From positions 1 to 64,000 of the forward strand of contig NZ_JAEUAV010000015.1 in NCBI RefSeq assembly GCF_019511605.1: 64,000 bases of DNA, given 5' to 3'. Both the position numbers and the translations under genes were made by a program. The notes beneath the pieces are model-generated. The model searched no databases and was not told the origin of the DNA. It was given only the letters and a program-made list of their open reading frames with translations. The stretch is from Paraburkholderia phenoliruptrix (lineage in GTDB: Bacteria > Pseudomonadota > Gammaproteobacteria > Burkholderiales > Burkholderiaceae). Positions 42,326-51,322 of the stretch are shown here, piece after piece (the stretch's first letter is position 1; every line of letters begins with the position of its first letter).

Positions 42326-43945
42326 TTAATGCGCGCCCATACCTTCGAGAACTTCGTCGTGCGTCTGACGCTCGTCCAGATACTCGGAGCGGTAGCCACT
42401 ATGGACGCCCCAGTAATAGAAGGCGAGCGAGAACGCGATCACCACCAGCATGTCCCAACCGTACGGCAGCAGCCCGTGGCCGCCAAACTCCTTGCTGCCG
42501 ATCAGCGACAGAATCGCCATCACCGGCAGATAGGCGACCAGCCACCATGCAGCCTTCAGGTCGCGGCCCCAGCCGCTGAAACCCGACTTGGCCTGGAAGT
42601 AGAAGTACACCGGCAGCGCGACAACCATCAGCAGAATGATTTCGCCCGTCAGCGGCCATTTGGCCCAATAGAGGATCAGCGACGCGCATACGAAGGCGAA
42701 CGGCGCGATCACCTGCATGCCGGGAATGTGCAGCGGACGCTCGAGGTCAGTCGCCGCTCGGCGCAGCGCCATCAGACTGATCGGGCCGGTCAGATACGAG
42801 ATCACGGTCGCGACCGATATCACCGCTGCGAGCGAACTCCATCCGCGGAAAAAGAACAGGAAAATGAACGAAACCAGCAGGTTGAACCACATGGCCGGGC
42901 GCGGCACGCCGTAGAACGGATGCACGCTGCCGAAAATCTTCGGCATGGTGTTGTTGCGCTCCATCGCGTAGATCATGCGCGTGGTGGTCGCCATGTAGGT
43001 CGTGCCGGTGCCGCTCGGGCTCACGAAGGCGTCGATGTAAAGCAGCATTGCCAGCCAGTTCAGGTTCAGCGCGATCGCCAGTTCCGCGAACGGCGAAGCG
43101 AAGTTGAAGTGGCTCCAGCCCTTCATCACGTCGCTCGGGCTCACCGCGCCGATGTACGCGATCTGCAGCAGCACGTAGATGACCAGCGCGAGAAGAATCG
43201 AGCCAATCACCGCGAACGGCACGCTCTTCGCCGGATTACGCGCCTCGCCGGCGAGGTTGATCGGGCTCTGGAAACCGTTGAACGCAAACACGATGCCGCT
43301 CGTCGCGACCGCAGTCAGCACAGCCGACCAGCCATACGGCGCAAAGGTGCTCACTTCGCCGAAGTTTTCCTTGTGAAAACCGGTCAGCATCAGGCCCAGG
43401 ATCGTCGCGCCCGGAATCAGGAACTTGAAGATGGTGATCGCCGAGTTGGCGCGCGCGAACAGCTTCACGCCCCAATAGTTCAGCAGGAAGTAAATGATCA
43501 CGAGGGCCGCCGAGAGCAGCAACCCGTTGGTGGTGAGCGATCCGTCGACAAACAACTGATGCGCCCACTCATACGGCCACGTGCTCATGTATTGAATGGA
43601 TGCCTCGGCCTCGATTGGAATCACCGAAACGATGGCGATCCAGTTGGCCCACGCGCTGATGAACCCCACCAGCGCGCCATGCGAATAGCGCGCATAGCGC
43701 ACCATGCCGCCCGATTCCGGGAACATCGCGCCCAGCTCGGCGTAGGTGAGCGCAATCGCCAGAATCACGACCGCGCCGATGATCCACGCGCAGATCGACG
43801 CCGGACCCGCGATTTTCGCGGCCTTCCACGCGCCGAACAGCCAGCCGGAGCCGATGATCGAACCCAGGCCGGTCAGCATGAGTGCAAACGGCCCGATGTT
43901 CCGTTGTATAGAACTTTTCACGTCTTCTCCTGTTTCAGAACCCAT
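42326..43945 (-). CDS. APC-family amino acid permease
   Basis: A 539-aa inner-membrane transporter with 12 or more predicted helices. The first helix region, GPFALMLTGLGSIIGSGWLFG, holds the GSGxx substrate-loop motif of the APC fold. FAFNGFQSPINLAGEARNPAKSVPFAV corresponds to helix 6 and the following loop. The hydrophilic C-terminal tail (HDEVLEGMGAH) is cytosolic. It probably imports or exchanges amino acids by proton symport. The substrate cannot be told from sequence. It is monocistronic and convergent with the dioxygenase. Confidence 0.85.
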   Translation of the reverse strand: MGSETGEDVKSSIQRNIGPFALMLTGLGSIIGSGWLFGAWKAAKIAGPASICAWIIGAVVILAIALTYAELGAMFPESGGMVRYARYSHGALVGFISAWANWIAIVSVIPIEAEASIQYMSTWPYEWAHQLFVDGSLTTNGLLLSAALVIIYFLLNYWGVKLFARANSAITIFKFLIPGATILGLMLTGFHKENFGEVSTFAPYGWSAVLTAVATSGIVFAFNGFQSPINLAGEARNPAKSVPFAVIGSILLALVIYVLLQIAYIGAVSPSDVMKGWSHFNFASPFAELAIALNLNWLAMLLYIDAFVSPSGTGTTYMATTTRMIYAMERNNTMPKIFGSVHPFYGVPRPAMWFNLLVSFIFLFFFRGWSSLAAVISVATVISYLTGPISLMALRRAATDLERPLHIPGMQVIAPFAFVCASLILYWAKWPLTGEIILLMVVALPVYFYFQAKSGFSGWGRDLKAAWWLVAYLPVMAILSLIGSKEFGGHGLLPYGWDMLVVIAFSLAFYYWGVHSGYRSEYLDERQTHDEVLEGMGAH

Positions 43946-44173
43946 GTCGACACCCCAGGACGTGCGCTTATGGCGCTAAAACGGGTGACGCGCATGCATG
44001 CGCGGCGGTTAGCCGTATGGTGCAACCGACGCGGGCGCGTAGTTTAACGGTTGCACCCGCCGCCTGCAGCGAAACTAAGGGTTCTCCCTAGCAAAATGTT
44101 GGCCCTCCTCGCAAGCTTTGTAAGCAACTTTCTGGGCGCTATCGCGAATTTTTGTAAAGTTGACGGCCGAGTG

Positions 44174-44202
44174 TTGACCTTCTCTCGAAATCGCCGTATA
44201 AC
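44174..44202 (+). promoter_or_regulatory. Strong sigma70 promoter of the cold-shock gene
   Basis: TTGACC (44174-44179) and TATAAC (44197-44202) stand 17 bases apart. Transcription would start near 44209, leaving a leader of about 140 nt before the ATG at 44350. Such a length is usual for cspA-type mRNAs whose leader folds differently with temperature. No other gene is visible in 43946-44349. Confidence 0.75.
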
Positions 44203-44349
44203 GTTCGGGCAGGATTTCAAGCGGCGAGTGAATTGGTCTTTCGTAGTTCGCCCATCAACGGTACTCCGGTTGGTCCCATTACCCCCTTCCTTGATTTTCA
44301 TGCACTCATTGGGCTTCGGCCTTATTCACCATCTTTAGGAACAAGTAAT

Positions 44350-44553
44350 ATGGAAACCGGTACCGTCAAGTGGTTCAATGACGCAAAGGGCTTTGGCTTC
44401 ATCACCCCGGACGGCGGCGGCGAAGATCTGTTCGCGCATTTCTCGGAAATCCGCACGGAAGGCTTCAAGACGCTGCAGGAAAACCAAAAGGTCACGTTTG
44501 AAGTGAAGACGGGCCCGAAGGGCAAGCAAGCAGCTAACATCAAGCCGGTGTAA
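44350..44553 (+). CDS. cspA: Cold-shock protein, CspA family
   Basis: A 67-aa single OB-fold protein with both RNA-binding motifs: KGFGFITPD (RNP1) and DLFAHFS (RNP2). The start ATG 44350 is preceded by AGGA nine bases upstream; the longer frame is leader RNA. It binds single-stranded RNA and acts as an RNA chaperone, at low temperature or in growth. It follows a long untranslated leader and ends at a strong terminator, so it is a stand-alone transcript. Confidence 0.93.
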   Translation: METGTVKWFNDAKGFGFITPDGGGEDLFAHFSEIRTEGFKTLQENQKVTFEVKTGPKGKQAANIKPV

Positions 44554-44584
44554 GCGCTACGCTGCTTCCTTCTGGACGCAAAAA

Positions 44585-44610
44585 AAACCCCGCCACGGCG
44601 GGGTTTTTTT
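44585..44610 (+). terminator. Terminator of the cold-shock gene
   Basis: CCCCGCC (44588-44594) pairs with GGCGGGG (44597-44603), flanked by A7 and T7 runs. Works for both strands, also for the convergent Hsp70-like gene. Confidence 0.9.
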
Positions 44611-44664
44611 ATTGGCTGAGATTGCCCGCCGTGATTAACTCCGGTTCGCAAGCGCGAACTGGGC

Positions 44665-45915
44665 TTATCCGAACAGGCGGCGCGCGTAAATGCCGAGTCC
44701 CGTCGCCACACTGGCGAGCCGGTCGCCGAAAACCGCTTCCGCATCCGGAAATGCCGCGGCCAGCGCGCCAGAGAGAAACGCGAGGCCGGTCGAGCCGCCC
44801 GTGAAGTAAATCGCGCTCACGTCGCCAATTGTAACGCCGGCTGCGCGCACCGTGTCGCGTGCGGCAGCCACGATGCGGCGCGTCTCTTCCTGTCCGGCCT
44901 CGATAAGCTGCGCCTCGTCGAACGCAAGGCGCAGATCGTCTTCCACTTCGTCCAGATCGATTACTGTCTCGCCGCCCGCGGCGACACCGATCTTGGCCTC
45001 CTCGGCGTGCGCCGCGAGCGCATGCCCGAGGCGACGTTCGACCACGCGCATCAGGCGGTCGTGGTGCTTGACCTCGGTGAACAGGTGGCGCATCAGAGCG
45101 AGTTCGCTCACGCGCTTCGGCGCATAGACGGTGTTGATCAGATGCCAGGTCGCAAGGTCGAAGTACACCCGGTTGGGAATTTCGCGGCCTTCCGGATCGA
45201 GCGACTGATAACCGAGTTCGCGCAGGATGGTCGCCAGTTCCACGCGGCGGTCGAAGTCCGTTCCGGCCACGTGCACGCCGTGATGAGCCAGCACGTCGTC
45301 CTTGCGCTCGACGCGCTTTACCCGCTCGGGCCCGACTCGCACCAGCGAAAAGTCCGAAGTGCCGCCGCCGATGTCGGCAACCAGCACGAGCCCCTCCTGC
45401 GTCAGGCGCGATTCGTAGTCGAAAGCAGCCGCGATTGGCTCGTACTGGAAGCGGATCTCGCGCAGCCCGACCGCGCGCGCCGCTGTTTCAAGCTGCTTTT
45501 GCGCCATCTGATCGGCGCGCGGGTCGTCGTCGACGAAAAAAACCGGGCGGCCGAGCACGGCGCGCTCGATCGGCGCTCCCGCGCTTTTTTCCGCGCAACG
45601 CTTCAGATGGTCGAGGAAAATCGCGATGACGTCTGTGTATCTGATCGCGGTGCCGTCGCCGAGGTCGGTCGAATTCTCGGCGAGCGGCGAGCCGAGAATG
45701 CTTTTCATCGAGCGCATCAACCGGCCGTCGAAGCCGTCGATATAGGCGGCGAGCGCCGCGCGCCCGAACTCGCGGGTATCTTCGTCGGTGTTGAAGAACA
45801 CCGACGTCGGCAGCGTCGTGTAGGCGCCTTCGACCGGTGCGAGCTTGAGCGCCACGCCGTCTGGAACGGCGACGGCCGAGTTGGAAGTACCGAAGTCAAT
45901 CGCGCAATAGGTCAT
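44665..45915 (-). CDS. Hsp70-like protein of the YegD type
   Basis: A 416-aa actin-fold ATPase resembling E. coli YegD. Phosphate 1 loop is AIDFGTSNSAVAV (about 4-16), phosphate 2 is VADIGGGTSDFSLV, and the adenosine motif is YFTGGSTGLAFL. It has only the nucleotide-binding domain, with no Hsp70 substrate-binding domain and no C-terminal lid. Its chaperone role is unproven in the family. It starts at ATG 45913-45915 and is divergent from the MFS gene at 46104. Confidence 0.85.
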   Translation of the reverse strand: MTYCAIDFGTSNSAVAVPDGVALKLAPVEGAYTTLPTSVFFNTDEDTREFGRAALAAYIDGFDGRLMRSMKSILGSPLAENSTDLGDGTAIRYTDVIAIFLDHLKRCAEKSAGAPIERAVLGRPVFFVDDDPRADQMAQKQLETAARAVGLREIRFQYEPIAAAFDYESRLTQEGLVLVADIGGGTSDFSLVRVGPERVKRVERKDDVLAHHGVHVAGTDFDRRVELATILRELGYQSLDPEGREIPNRVYFDLATWHLINTVYAPKRVSELALMRHLFTEVKHHDRLMRVVERRLGHALAAHAEEAKIGVAAGGETVIDLDEVEDDLRLAFDEAQLIEAGQEETRRIVAAARDTVRAAGVTIGDVSAIYFTGGSTGLAFLSGALAAAFPDAEAVFGDRLASVATGLGIYARRLFG

Positions 45916-46103
45916 GGCAGGAATCGCCGCTCACGGCTGGCGCGCACAGGTAGGGGGAGCGGCTTTGTATCACGAAAGCCGGACCAGCATCAACTTGCCA
46001 ATCGAGCGGCAGAACGCGAAGAAGGCGACGCGGGCGCGGAACGCAACTTGCTGGCGACGGCTATTCGAGCCCCGCATTCCAACGACTCAGGAGACCACCA
46101 GCA

Positions 46104-47585
46104 ATGAGCGCGCCGCCTGCCGCCGACGTCGAGCGAAACACCGCCGGGATCATCGAAACCGACCTGCCGTCGCGGCTCGACCGCCTGCCTTGGGGACGCT
46201 TTCACACGCTAATCGTCGTCGCGCTGGGTGTGACCTGGCTGCTCGACGGACTGGAAGTGACGCTCGCCGGCGCGGTCGCGAGCGCATTGAAGTCGAGCCC
46301 GACCTTGCGTTTCACCAATGCGGAAGTGGGGCTCGCCGGCAGCGCCTATATTGCCGGTGCCGTGCTCGGTGCGCTCGGTTTCGGCTGGCTCACCGACCGG
46401 CTGGGCCGGCGCAAGCTGTTCTTCATTACGCTCGCGCTCTATCTGACGGCCACCGCCGCGACCGCCGCATCGTGGAATCTGGCGAGCTTTCTATTGTTCC
46501 GCTTTCTGACCGGCGCCGGCATCGGCGGCGAATACACGGCGATCAACTCGACGATCCAGGAGTTCACGCCGCCGCGCGTGCGCGGCTGGATCGATCTCGC
46601 GATCAACGGCACGTTCTGGGTCGGCGCGGGGCTGGGGGCGGCGGGCTCGCTGATTCTGCTGGATCCGAATCTGTTGCCGGGCGACTGGGGCTGGCGCGCG
46701 TGCTTTTTCATTGGCGCGGCGCTCGCCTTGATCGTGCTGCCCATGCGCATCTGGGTTCCGGAAAGCCCGCGCTGGCTGCTCACCCACGGCGACGAGCGCG
46801 ACGCGCGGGCAATCGTCGAAGGAATCGAAACGCGCTTTCGCAACGAAGGGCAAGTGCTGCCCGCCGACGGCCTCACTCGCCTGCGTCTGCGGGCGCGCGA
46901 ACACACGCCGCTGCGCGAGGTGTTTCACACGCTTTTCAGTCTGCACCGGCGGCGCGCACTGGTGGGCCTTTCGCTCATGACCGCGCAGGCGTTCTTCTAC
47001 AACGCCATTTTCTTTACCTACGCGCTCGTACTGACGGACTTCTATGGCGTGCCCGGCGAGCACATTGGCTGGTATCTGCTGCCTTTCGCGCTGGGCAATT
47101 TTCTGGGACCACTGGTGCTCGGCCGTCTTTTCGACGTGATCGGGCGGCGCAAGATGATCGCATCGACCTACGGCATGTCGGCCATTCTGCTGACGGCAAG
47201 CGGCTATCTGTTCCAGCAGCACATGTTGACTGTGGTGACGCAGACCGTCGCGTGGATGGTGATCTTCTTCTTCGCGTCGGCCGCGGCGAGCTCCGCTTAC
47301 CTCACCGTCAGCGAATCGTTTCCGCTCGAGATCCGCGCGCTCGCCATCGCCGTGTTCTACGCGTTCGGCACGGCGCTCGGCGGCATCGCCGGACCGGCTT
47401 TCTTTGGACGGCTAATCGACACGCATCAGCGCAGCGAGGTGTTTTCGGGCTATCTGGTCGGCTCCGCGCTGATGCTCGCCGCAGCGGTGATCGCGGCGAT
47501 CTGGGGCGTGGACGCGGAGCGCAAGTCTCTGGAGCACGTGGCCGCGCCGCTTTCGAGCGTGACCGACAACGACGACCCGCTTTGA
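46104..47585 (+). CDS. MFS transporter, sugar/metabolite porter type
   Basis: A 493-aa transporter with 12 predicted membrane helices. It has the loop-2 motif GWLTDRLGRRKLF, the duplicated GRLFDVIGRRKMI in the second half, and PESPRWLL before the central loop, signatures of the sugar-porter/SV2-like MFS branch. The N-terminal 40 residues are cytosolic. The substrate is unknown; aromatic acids or sugars are common in related proteins. It is transcribed alone. A 76-bp gap separates it from the convergent nitroreductase gene. Confidence 0.85.
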   Translation: MSAPPAADVERNTAGIIETDLPSRLDRLPWGRFHTLIVVALGVTWLLDGLEVTLAGAVASALKSSPTLRFTNAEVGLAGSAYIAGAVLGALGFGWLTDRLGRRKLFFITLALYLTATAATAASWNLASFLLFRFLTGAGIGGEYTAINSTIQEFTPPRVRGWIDLAINGTFWVGAGLGAAGSLILLDPNLLPGDWGWRACFFIGAALALIVLPMRIWVPESPRWLLTHGDERDARAIVEGIETRFRNEGQVLPADGLTRLRLRAREHTPLREVFHTLFSLHRRRALVGLSLMTAQAFFYNAIFFTYALVLTDFYGVPGEHIGWYLLPFALGNFLGPLVLGRLFDVIGRRKMIASTYGMSAILLTASGYLFQQHMLTVVTQTVAWMVIFFFASAAASSAYLTVSESFPLEIRALAIAVFYAFGTALGGIAGPAFFGRLIDTHQRSEVFSGYLVGSALMLAAAVIAAIWGVDAERKSLEHVAAPLSSVTDNDDPL

Positions 47586-47661
47586 CGCGCCCAAACAAAT
47601 ACGCGCGGCCGCTTCGCTGCGCCGCGCGTCCTGCTGCCGGCGTGCGCCGGCTCGAAGCCGC

Positions 47662-48255
47662 TTACAACGCCTTCTTCCAGCCCCCGCCGTACGCAATTTC
47701 CGCCAGCGGCAAACGCTGACGGGCCGACTTCTCGCGTTCGCGCAGCACCGGGTCGAGTTTCTCGACGTCGCCGTAATGGCCGAGCGAAATGATTGCGATC
47801 GGTTCGACGTCGTTCGGCAGTTCGAAAGCCGTGCGGAAGGCGTTCTGGTCAAAGCCGCTCATCTGATGCGCGGCGAGGCCGAGTGCATGCGCCTGCAACA
47901 CCAGCGCCATAGCGGCTGCGCCGGCGTCGTATTGCGCGCAGCGGTTCACTTCGCCCTTGGCGGTGCGCGTTTGGGTGGTCACGGCGATCAGCACGGGCGC
48001 GGGCGCATTCCAGCCCTGGTTGAACGGCACGAGGGTCGCGAACGCCTGCTTGAACGCGACTTCATCGACGCTGCGGTCGAACACGATAAAGCGCCACGGC
48101 TGTGCGTTATACGACGAAGGCGCCCAGCGTGCCGCCTCCAGCACGGCGTGCAGATTCTCGCTGCTCACCGGCTCGCTCGAATAAGCGCGCGGGCTCCAGC
48201 GGCCGGCAATCAGATCGTGAATGGCAACTTCGGTTGGGGCAGGTTTCTGGGTCAT
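47662..48255 (-). CDS. Nitroreductase-family flavoprotein
   Basis: A 197-aa FMN protein from ATG 48253-48255, with GAGAAG upstream. The FMN-binding opening is RWSPRAYSSEPVSSENLHAVLEAARWAPSSYNAQPWRF in pieces: RSPRAY-like, then APSSYNAQPWRFIV. The middle NAPAPVLIAV and a C-terminal IISLGHYGDVE complete the fold. It likely reduces nitro compounds or quinones with NAD(P)H. It is separated by 158 bp from the MFS gene that follows on the same strand. Confidence 0.88.
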   Translation of the reverse strand: MTQKPAPTEVAIHDLIAGRWSPRAYSSEPVSSENLHAVLEAARWAPSSYNAQPWRFIVFDRSVDEVAFKQAFATLVPFNQGWNAPAPVLIAVTTQTRTAKGEVNRCAQYDAGAAAMALVLQAHALGLAAHQMSGFDQNAFRTAFELPNDVEPIAIISLGHYGDVEKLDPVLREREKSARQRLPLAEIAYGGGWKKAL

Positions 48256-48413
48256 GCTCTTCTCTCGGTGGAAATTCATGATCGCGGGCGACTGCCCGGG
48301 GTCACATAGCATACCCAAGGTTCGGCGTGCCTGCTGTGCAGAGCCCATGGTTCGTTTTTGCGTAGTGTGGAAAGACGCGGGCGCAACCGCTGCGCGCCTT
48401 TGCGGACCTCGCA

Positions 48414-49697
48414 CTAGATGGCTTGCGGCTCCGGCACCTTGGCGGGCCGGTTGATCCGCAGGACGATGACCGCCGCCACGAGGCACAAGCCGCCGGAAAT
48501 CATCGACGCCACCGTGTAGGTGCCGAGGCTCGCGCGCAGCATGCCGGCGCCGAGAGCCGCGAACGCCGCGCCCAGTTGATGCCCGGCCACCACCCAGCCG
48601 AACACGACAGGCGCCGACTCCTTGCCGTAGACGTCCGTGGCGAGGCGCACGGTAGGCGGCACCGTGGCGATCCAGTCGAGTCCGTAGAACACGGCGAACA
48701 GCGGCAGGCCGAAGAAGTCGATGCCGAACGCGTGCGGCAGATACATCAGCGACAGGCCGCGCAATCCGTAATACCAGAACAGCAGCACACGGCTGTTGAA
48801 GCGGTCCGAGAGCCAGCCGGAGAGGGTCGTTCCGAACAGATCGAAAATGCCCATCGCCGCGAGCAGCGACGCGCCCTGCACTTCGGTCATGCCGTAGTCG
48901 CCGCACATGGCGATCAGATGAGTGCCGATGTAACCGTTGGTGCTCGCGCCGCAGATAAAGAAGCTGAAGAACAGCAACCAGAAATCGCGCGTCCTGCTCG
49001 CCATGGCGAGCGTACCGAATGCAATGGCAAGCGGATTCTGCCTGGTGGCGGTGGGCGCCACAGGCGCGTCGTGCGCTTCGCCGTACGGGCGCAGGTGCAC
49101 GTCCGCCGGGCGCTCGGGCAGCAGAAACGCCACCAGCGGCAGAACGACCGCCGCGGCCGCCGCAACCACCCACACCACCTGACGCCAGCCGTAATGCTCG
49201 ACGATGGCCGCCAGCATCGGCAGAAACACCAGTTGGCCGGTCGCCGAACTCGCCGTGAGAATGCCCATGACGAGCCCGCGATGCGTGGTGAACCAGCGCG
49301 TCACCACGGTCGCCGACAAAGACAGCGCGGCGACGCCGGTCGCGCCGCCAACCATCACGCCCCAGACGAGGACCATCTGCCAAGGCTGGGTCATCAGCGA
49401 CGACAGCGCGACGCCCGCCGCCATGGTGCCCAACGCGACGAGCAAGGTCGGCCGCACGCCGAAGCGCTGCATGGCCGCCGCCGCGAACGGTCCCATCAGC
49501 CCGTAAAGAGCGATGTTCACTGAGATTGCGAGCGAAATGGTCCCGCGGCTCCAGCCGAACTGGTGCTCCAGCGGCACCATCATCACACTCGGCGTGGCGC
49601 GCGTGCCGGCCGCCGCAAGCAACACCAGGAACACGACCGCGACCGTCAACCAGCCGTAGTGAAAGCGCTTGCCTATCAGTTTTGCTGCCCAGTTCAT
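48414..49697 (-). CDS. MFS transporter, monocarboxylate/oxalate-formate antiporter type
   Basis: A 427-aa transporter with 12 predicted helices, opening with RFHYGWLTVAVVFLVLLAAAGTRATPSVMMVPL, a pattern of the MCT/oxalate-formate-like MFS branch, then FGWSRGTISLAISV. It has LSGWLSDRFNSR in the second half. It is probably a carboxylate transporter; the direction is unknown. It is divergent from the TetR gene, and the 162-bp gap contains two palindromes, so it is the probable target of that repressor. Confidence 0.85.
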   Translation of the reverse strand: MNWAAKLIGKRFHYGWLTVAVVFLVLLAAAGTRATPSVMMVPLEHQFGWSRGTISLAISVNIALYGLMGPFAAAAMQRFGVRPTLLVALGTMAAGVALSSLMTQPWQMVLVWGVMVGGATGVAALSLSATVVTRWFTTHRGLVMGILTASSATGQLVFLPMLAAIVEHYGWRQVVWVVAAAAAVVLPLVAFLLPERPADVHLRPYGEAHDAPVAPTATRQNPLAIAFGTLAMASRTRDFWLLFFSFFICGASTNGYIGTHLIAMCGDYGMTEVQGASLLAAMGIFDLFGTTLSGWLSDRFNSRVLLFWYYGLRGLSLMYLPHAFGIDFFGLPLFAVFYGLDWIATVPPTVRLATDVYGKESAPVVFGWVVAGHQLGAAFAALGAGMLRASLGTYTVASMISGGLCLVAAVIVLRINRPAKVPEPQAI

Positions 49698-49762
49698 CGG
49701 CTCTCCTCTTGTTGAATGCGAGCACCCGCGCCGTTCACAGTTTTACCGCTTCCGTAAAGGAC

Positions 49763-49782
49763 TTGTGACAGATCAGTCACAA
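49763..49782. promoter_or_regulatory. Palindrome TTGTGAC-N6-GTCACAA in the MFS/TetR intergenic region
   Basis: This is a perfect 7-bp inverted repeat with a 6-bp spacer, between the divergent MFS and TetR genes. It may be an operator or a binding site of another regulator (spacing and halves recall FNR/CRP-type sites). Confidence 0.45.
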
Positions 49783-49799
49783 TGAGTGTTGCGATGTTA

Positions 49800-49815
49800 G
49801 TTACCGACCGGTAAC
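49800..49815. promoter_or_regulatory. TetR-type operator GTTACC-GACC-GGTAAC
   Basis: A perfect 6-bp inverted repeat with a 4-bp spacer whose core ACCGACCGGT is typical of TetR-family operators. It lies 45 bp before the TetR start and in the divergent promoter region, suggesting autoregulation plus control of the MFS gene. Confidence 0.6.
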
Positions 49816-49859
49816 ATGTCAAGGCGTCGGTCAGATTCGACGGAAATCAGGGGCTGTTT

Positions 49860-50531
49860 ATGTCTGAAAGCGAAACCTCGAGGCGCGCCGGTTCGCGGGC
49901 GGCGCCAAGGCCCGCACCGGCCAGCCGGCGCGCGCGCGGCGCGCATACGTCCGGGCCGCAAGCGCAGCAGCATCTGCTGCGCGCCGCAGCCGAGCTGTTC
50001 TACCGGGAAGGGGTGCGGGCGGTCGGCGTGGATGCAGTGGTCGAGCGCGCCGGCGTCAATAAAATGAGTCTGTACCGCCAGTTCTCGTCGAAAGACGATC
50101 TGGTCATGGCGTACCTGGAGCACAAGGACGCGCAGTTTTTTGGCTATGTCGAGAAAAGTTTCGCCAAACATCCCGGCGACCCGGCGCGCCAACTGCAGCA
50201 GTATTTCGACGATCTCGCCGCGCGGGCGTCGCTGGAAGGCTACCGCGGCTGTCCGTTCGTGAATGTCGCGGTTGAGTTCGCGGACACCGAACACGCCGCC
50301 CGGCAATTCGTGTTTCGCAACAAGGAGCGTCTGCTCGCCCGCCTGACAGAACTCGCGACGGCCGCCGGCGCCGACGACCCCGAGATGCTTGCCAACTCGC
50401 TGGCCCTGCTGATAGAGGGCGTGTACGCGGCGAGCCAGACTTATCGCGCTGGTTCAGGGCCCGTGCTGGCTGCGCCGAAGGCGGCTGCACGACTGATCGC
50501 GGCAGCGTGTGGGGGGAAGGTGGAGCGTTAG
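49860..50531 (+). CDS. TetR/AcrR-family transcriptional regulator
   Basis: A 223-aa repressor. The N-terminal 32 residues are basic and disordered. The DNA-binding domain is at about 35-80 (QQHLLRAAAELFYREGVRAVGVDAVVERAGVNKMSLYRQF, seen in parts: AAELFYREG, then VERAGVNKMSLYRQFSSKDDL). The ligand domain includes GCPFVNVAVEF. It is divergent from the MFS transporter and next to two palindromes, so it probably represses the transporter until an effector binds. Confidence 0.88.
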   Translation: MSESETSRRAGSRAAPRPAPASRRARGAHTSGPQAQQHLLRAAAELFYREGVRAVGVDAVVERAGVNKMSLYRQFSSKDDLVMAYLEHKDAQFFGYVEKSFAKHPGDPARQLQQYFDDLAARASLEGYRGCPFVNVAVEFADTEHAARQFVFRNKERLLARLTELATAAGADDPEMLANSLALLIEGVYAASQTYRAGSGPVLAAPKAAARLIAAACGGKVER

Positions 50532-50625
50532 AGTTTGTCGGCTTGGTCGGCTTGGTCGGCTCGGTGGGTTCGGTGGGCTTCTCGGCTTAGTCGGCCTCTC
50601 GGCTCAGTCGGCTTTGCCGACCGTC
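50532..50625. repeat. Imperfect 9-bp tandem repeat
   Basis: About ten imperfect copies of TCGGCTTGG / TCGGCCTCT / TCGGTGGGT follow the TetR stop codon. The period is 9 bp with drift. I see no gene in 50532-50713 on the plus strand. The minus frame across it is a shadow. Confidence 0.65.
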
Positions 50626-50713
50626 CCGACGCGAGCGCAGCCAGCCGTTCCGCCGCAGCCAGCACACACATCCGCGCCATTACAATGACGCTTTGCCCGT
50701 CCCGCCGCCTGCC

Positions 50714-51268
50714 ATGCCGTTGTCCACCCAATCGCACGACGCTGTCGTTGCCGCCACCCGTCACTGGCTGACCGAAGCCGTGATCGGACTCAACCTGTGC
50801 CCGTTTGCGAAGGCCGTCCACGTGAAGGGGCAAATTCGCTACGCGGTGAGCGAAGCGACCGATCTGGAAGGCGTGCTGGCCGATCTGGAAACGGAACTGA
50901 ACACCTTGATCGCCGCGGACCCGGCCGCCGTGGACACGACACTGCTGATCCTGCCGCAAGCGCTGCCTGATTTTCTCGACTATAACGACGCGCTCTTTTT
51001 CGCCGAGCGAATGCTGAAACAGCTTCGCCTCGAAGGCATTATTCAGATTGCGAGCTTTCACCCGTCGTATCAGTTTGAAGGCACCGAACCCGACGACATC
51101 GAAAACTACACGAATCGCGCGCCGTATCCGATTTTGCACTTACTCAGAGAAGACAGCATTGAACGCGCGGTTCAGGCTTTTCCCGACGCCGAGGCGATTT
51201 ACGAGCGCAATCAGGAAACGCTGCGCAAAATCGGCCTCGCGGGCTGGAACAAATTGATGAAGGGCTAG
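50714..51268 (+). CDS. DUF1415-family protein
   Basis: A 184-aa protein from ATG 50714. It contains the family's opening GLNLCPFAKAVHVKGQIRY and the block IIQIASFHPSYQFEGTEPDDIENYTNRAPYP in pieces (ASFHPSYQFEGT, NRAPYPILHLLRE). The conserved Cys in LCPFAK and the His in FHPSYQF are intact. DUF1415 proteins are widespread in proteobacteria and have no established function. It is cytosolic, with no membrane segment. Confidence 0.88.
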   Translation: MPLSTQSHDAVVAATRHWLTEAVIGLNLCPFAKAVHVKGQIRYAVSEATDLEGVLADLETELNTLIAADPAAVDTTLLILPQALPDFLDYNDALFFAERMLKQLRLEGIIQIASFHPSYQFEGTEPDDIENYTNRAPYPILHLLREDSIERAVQAFPDAEAIYERNQETLRKIGLAGWNKLMKG

Positions 51269-51322
51269 TGCACACCCATTACCGCGAAAACTGCCACGGG
51301 AATTGCCGCGATATTTCCGCGA

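Noticed and set aside
42290..44047. 585-codon plus-strand frame opposite the APC permease
   Set aside because: Antisense shadow of a membrane protein gene; His/Arg/Glu-rich with no motifs.
48330..49725. Continuous minus frame joining an MFS-overlapping region to the nitroreductase
   Set aside because: The upstream part is out of frame with the real MFS gene; the nitroreductase begins at ATG 48255 with its own ribosome site.
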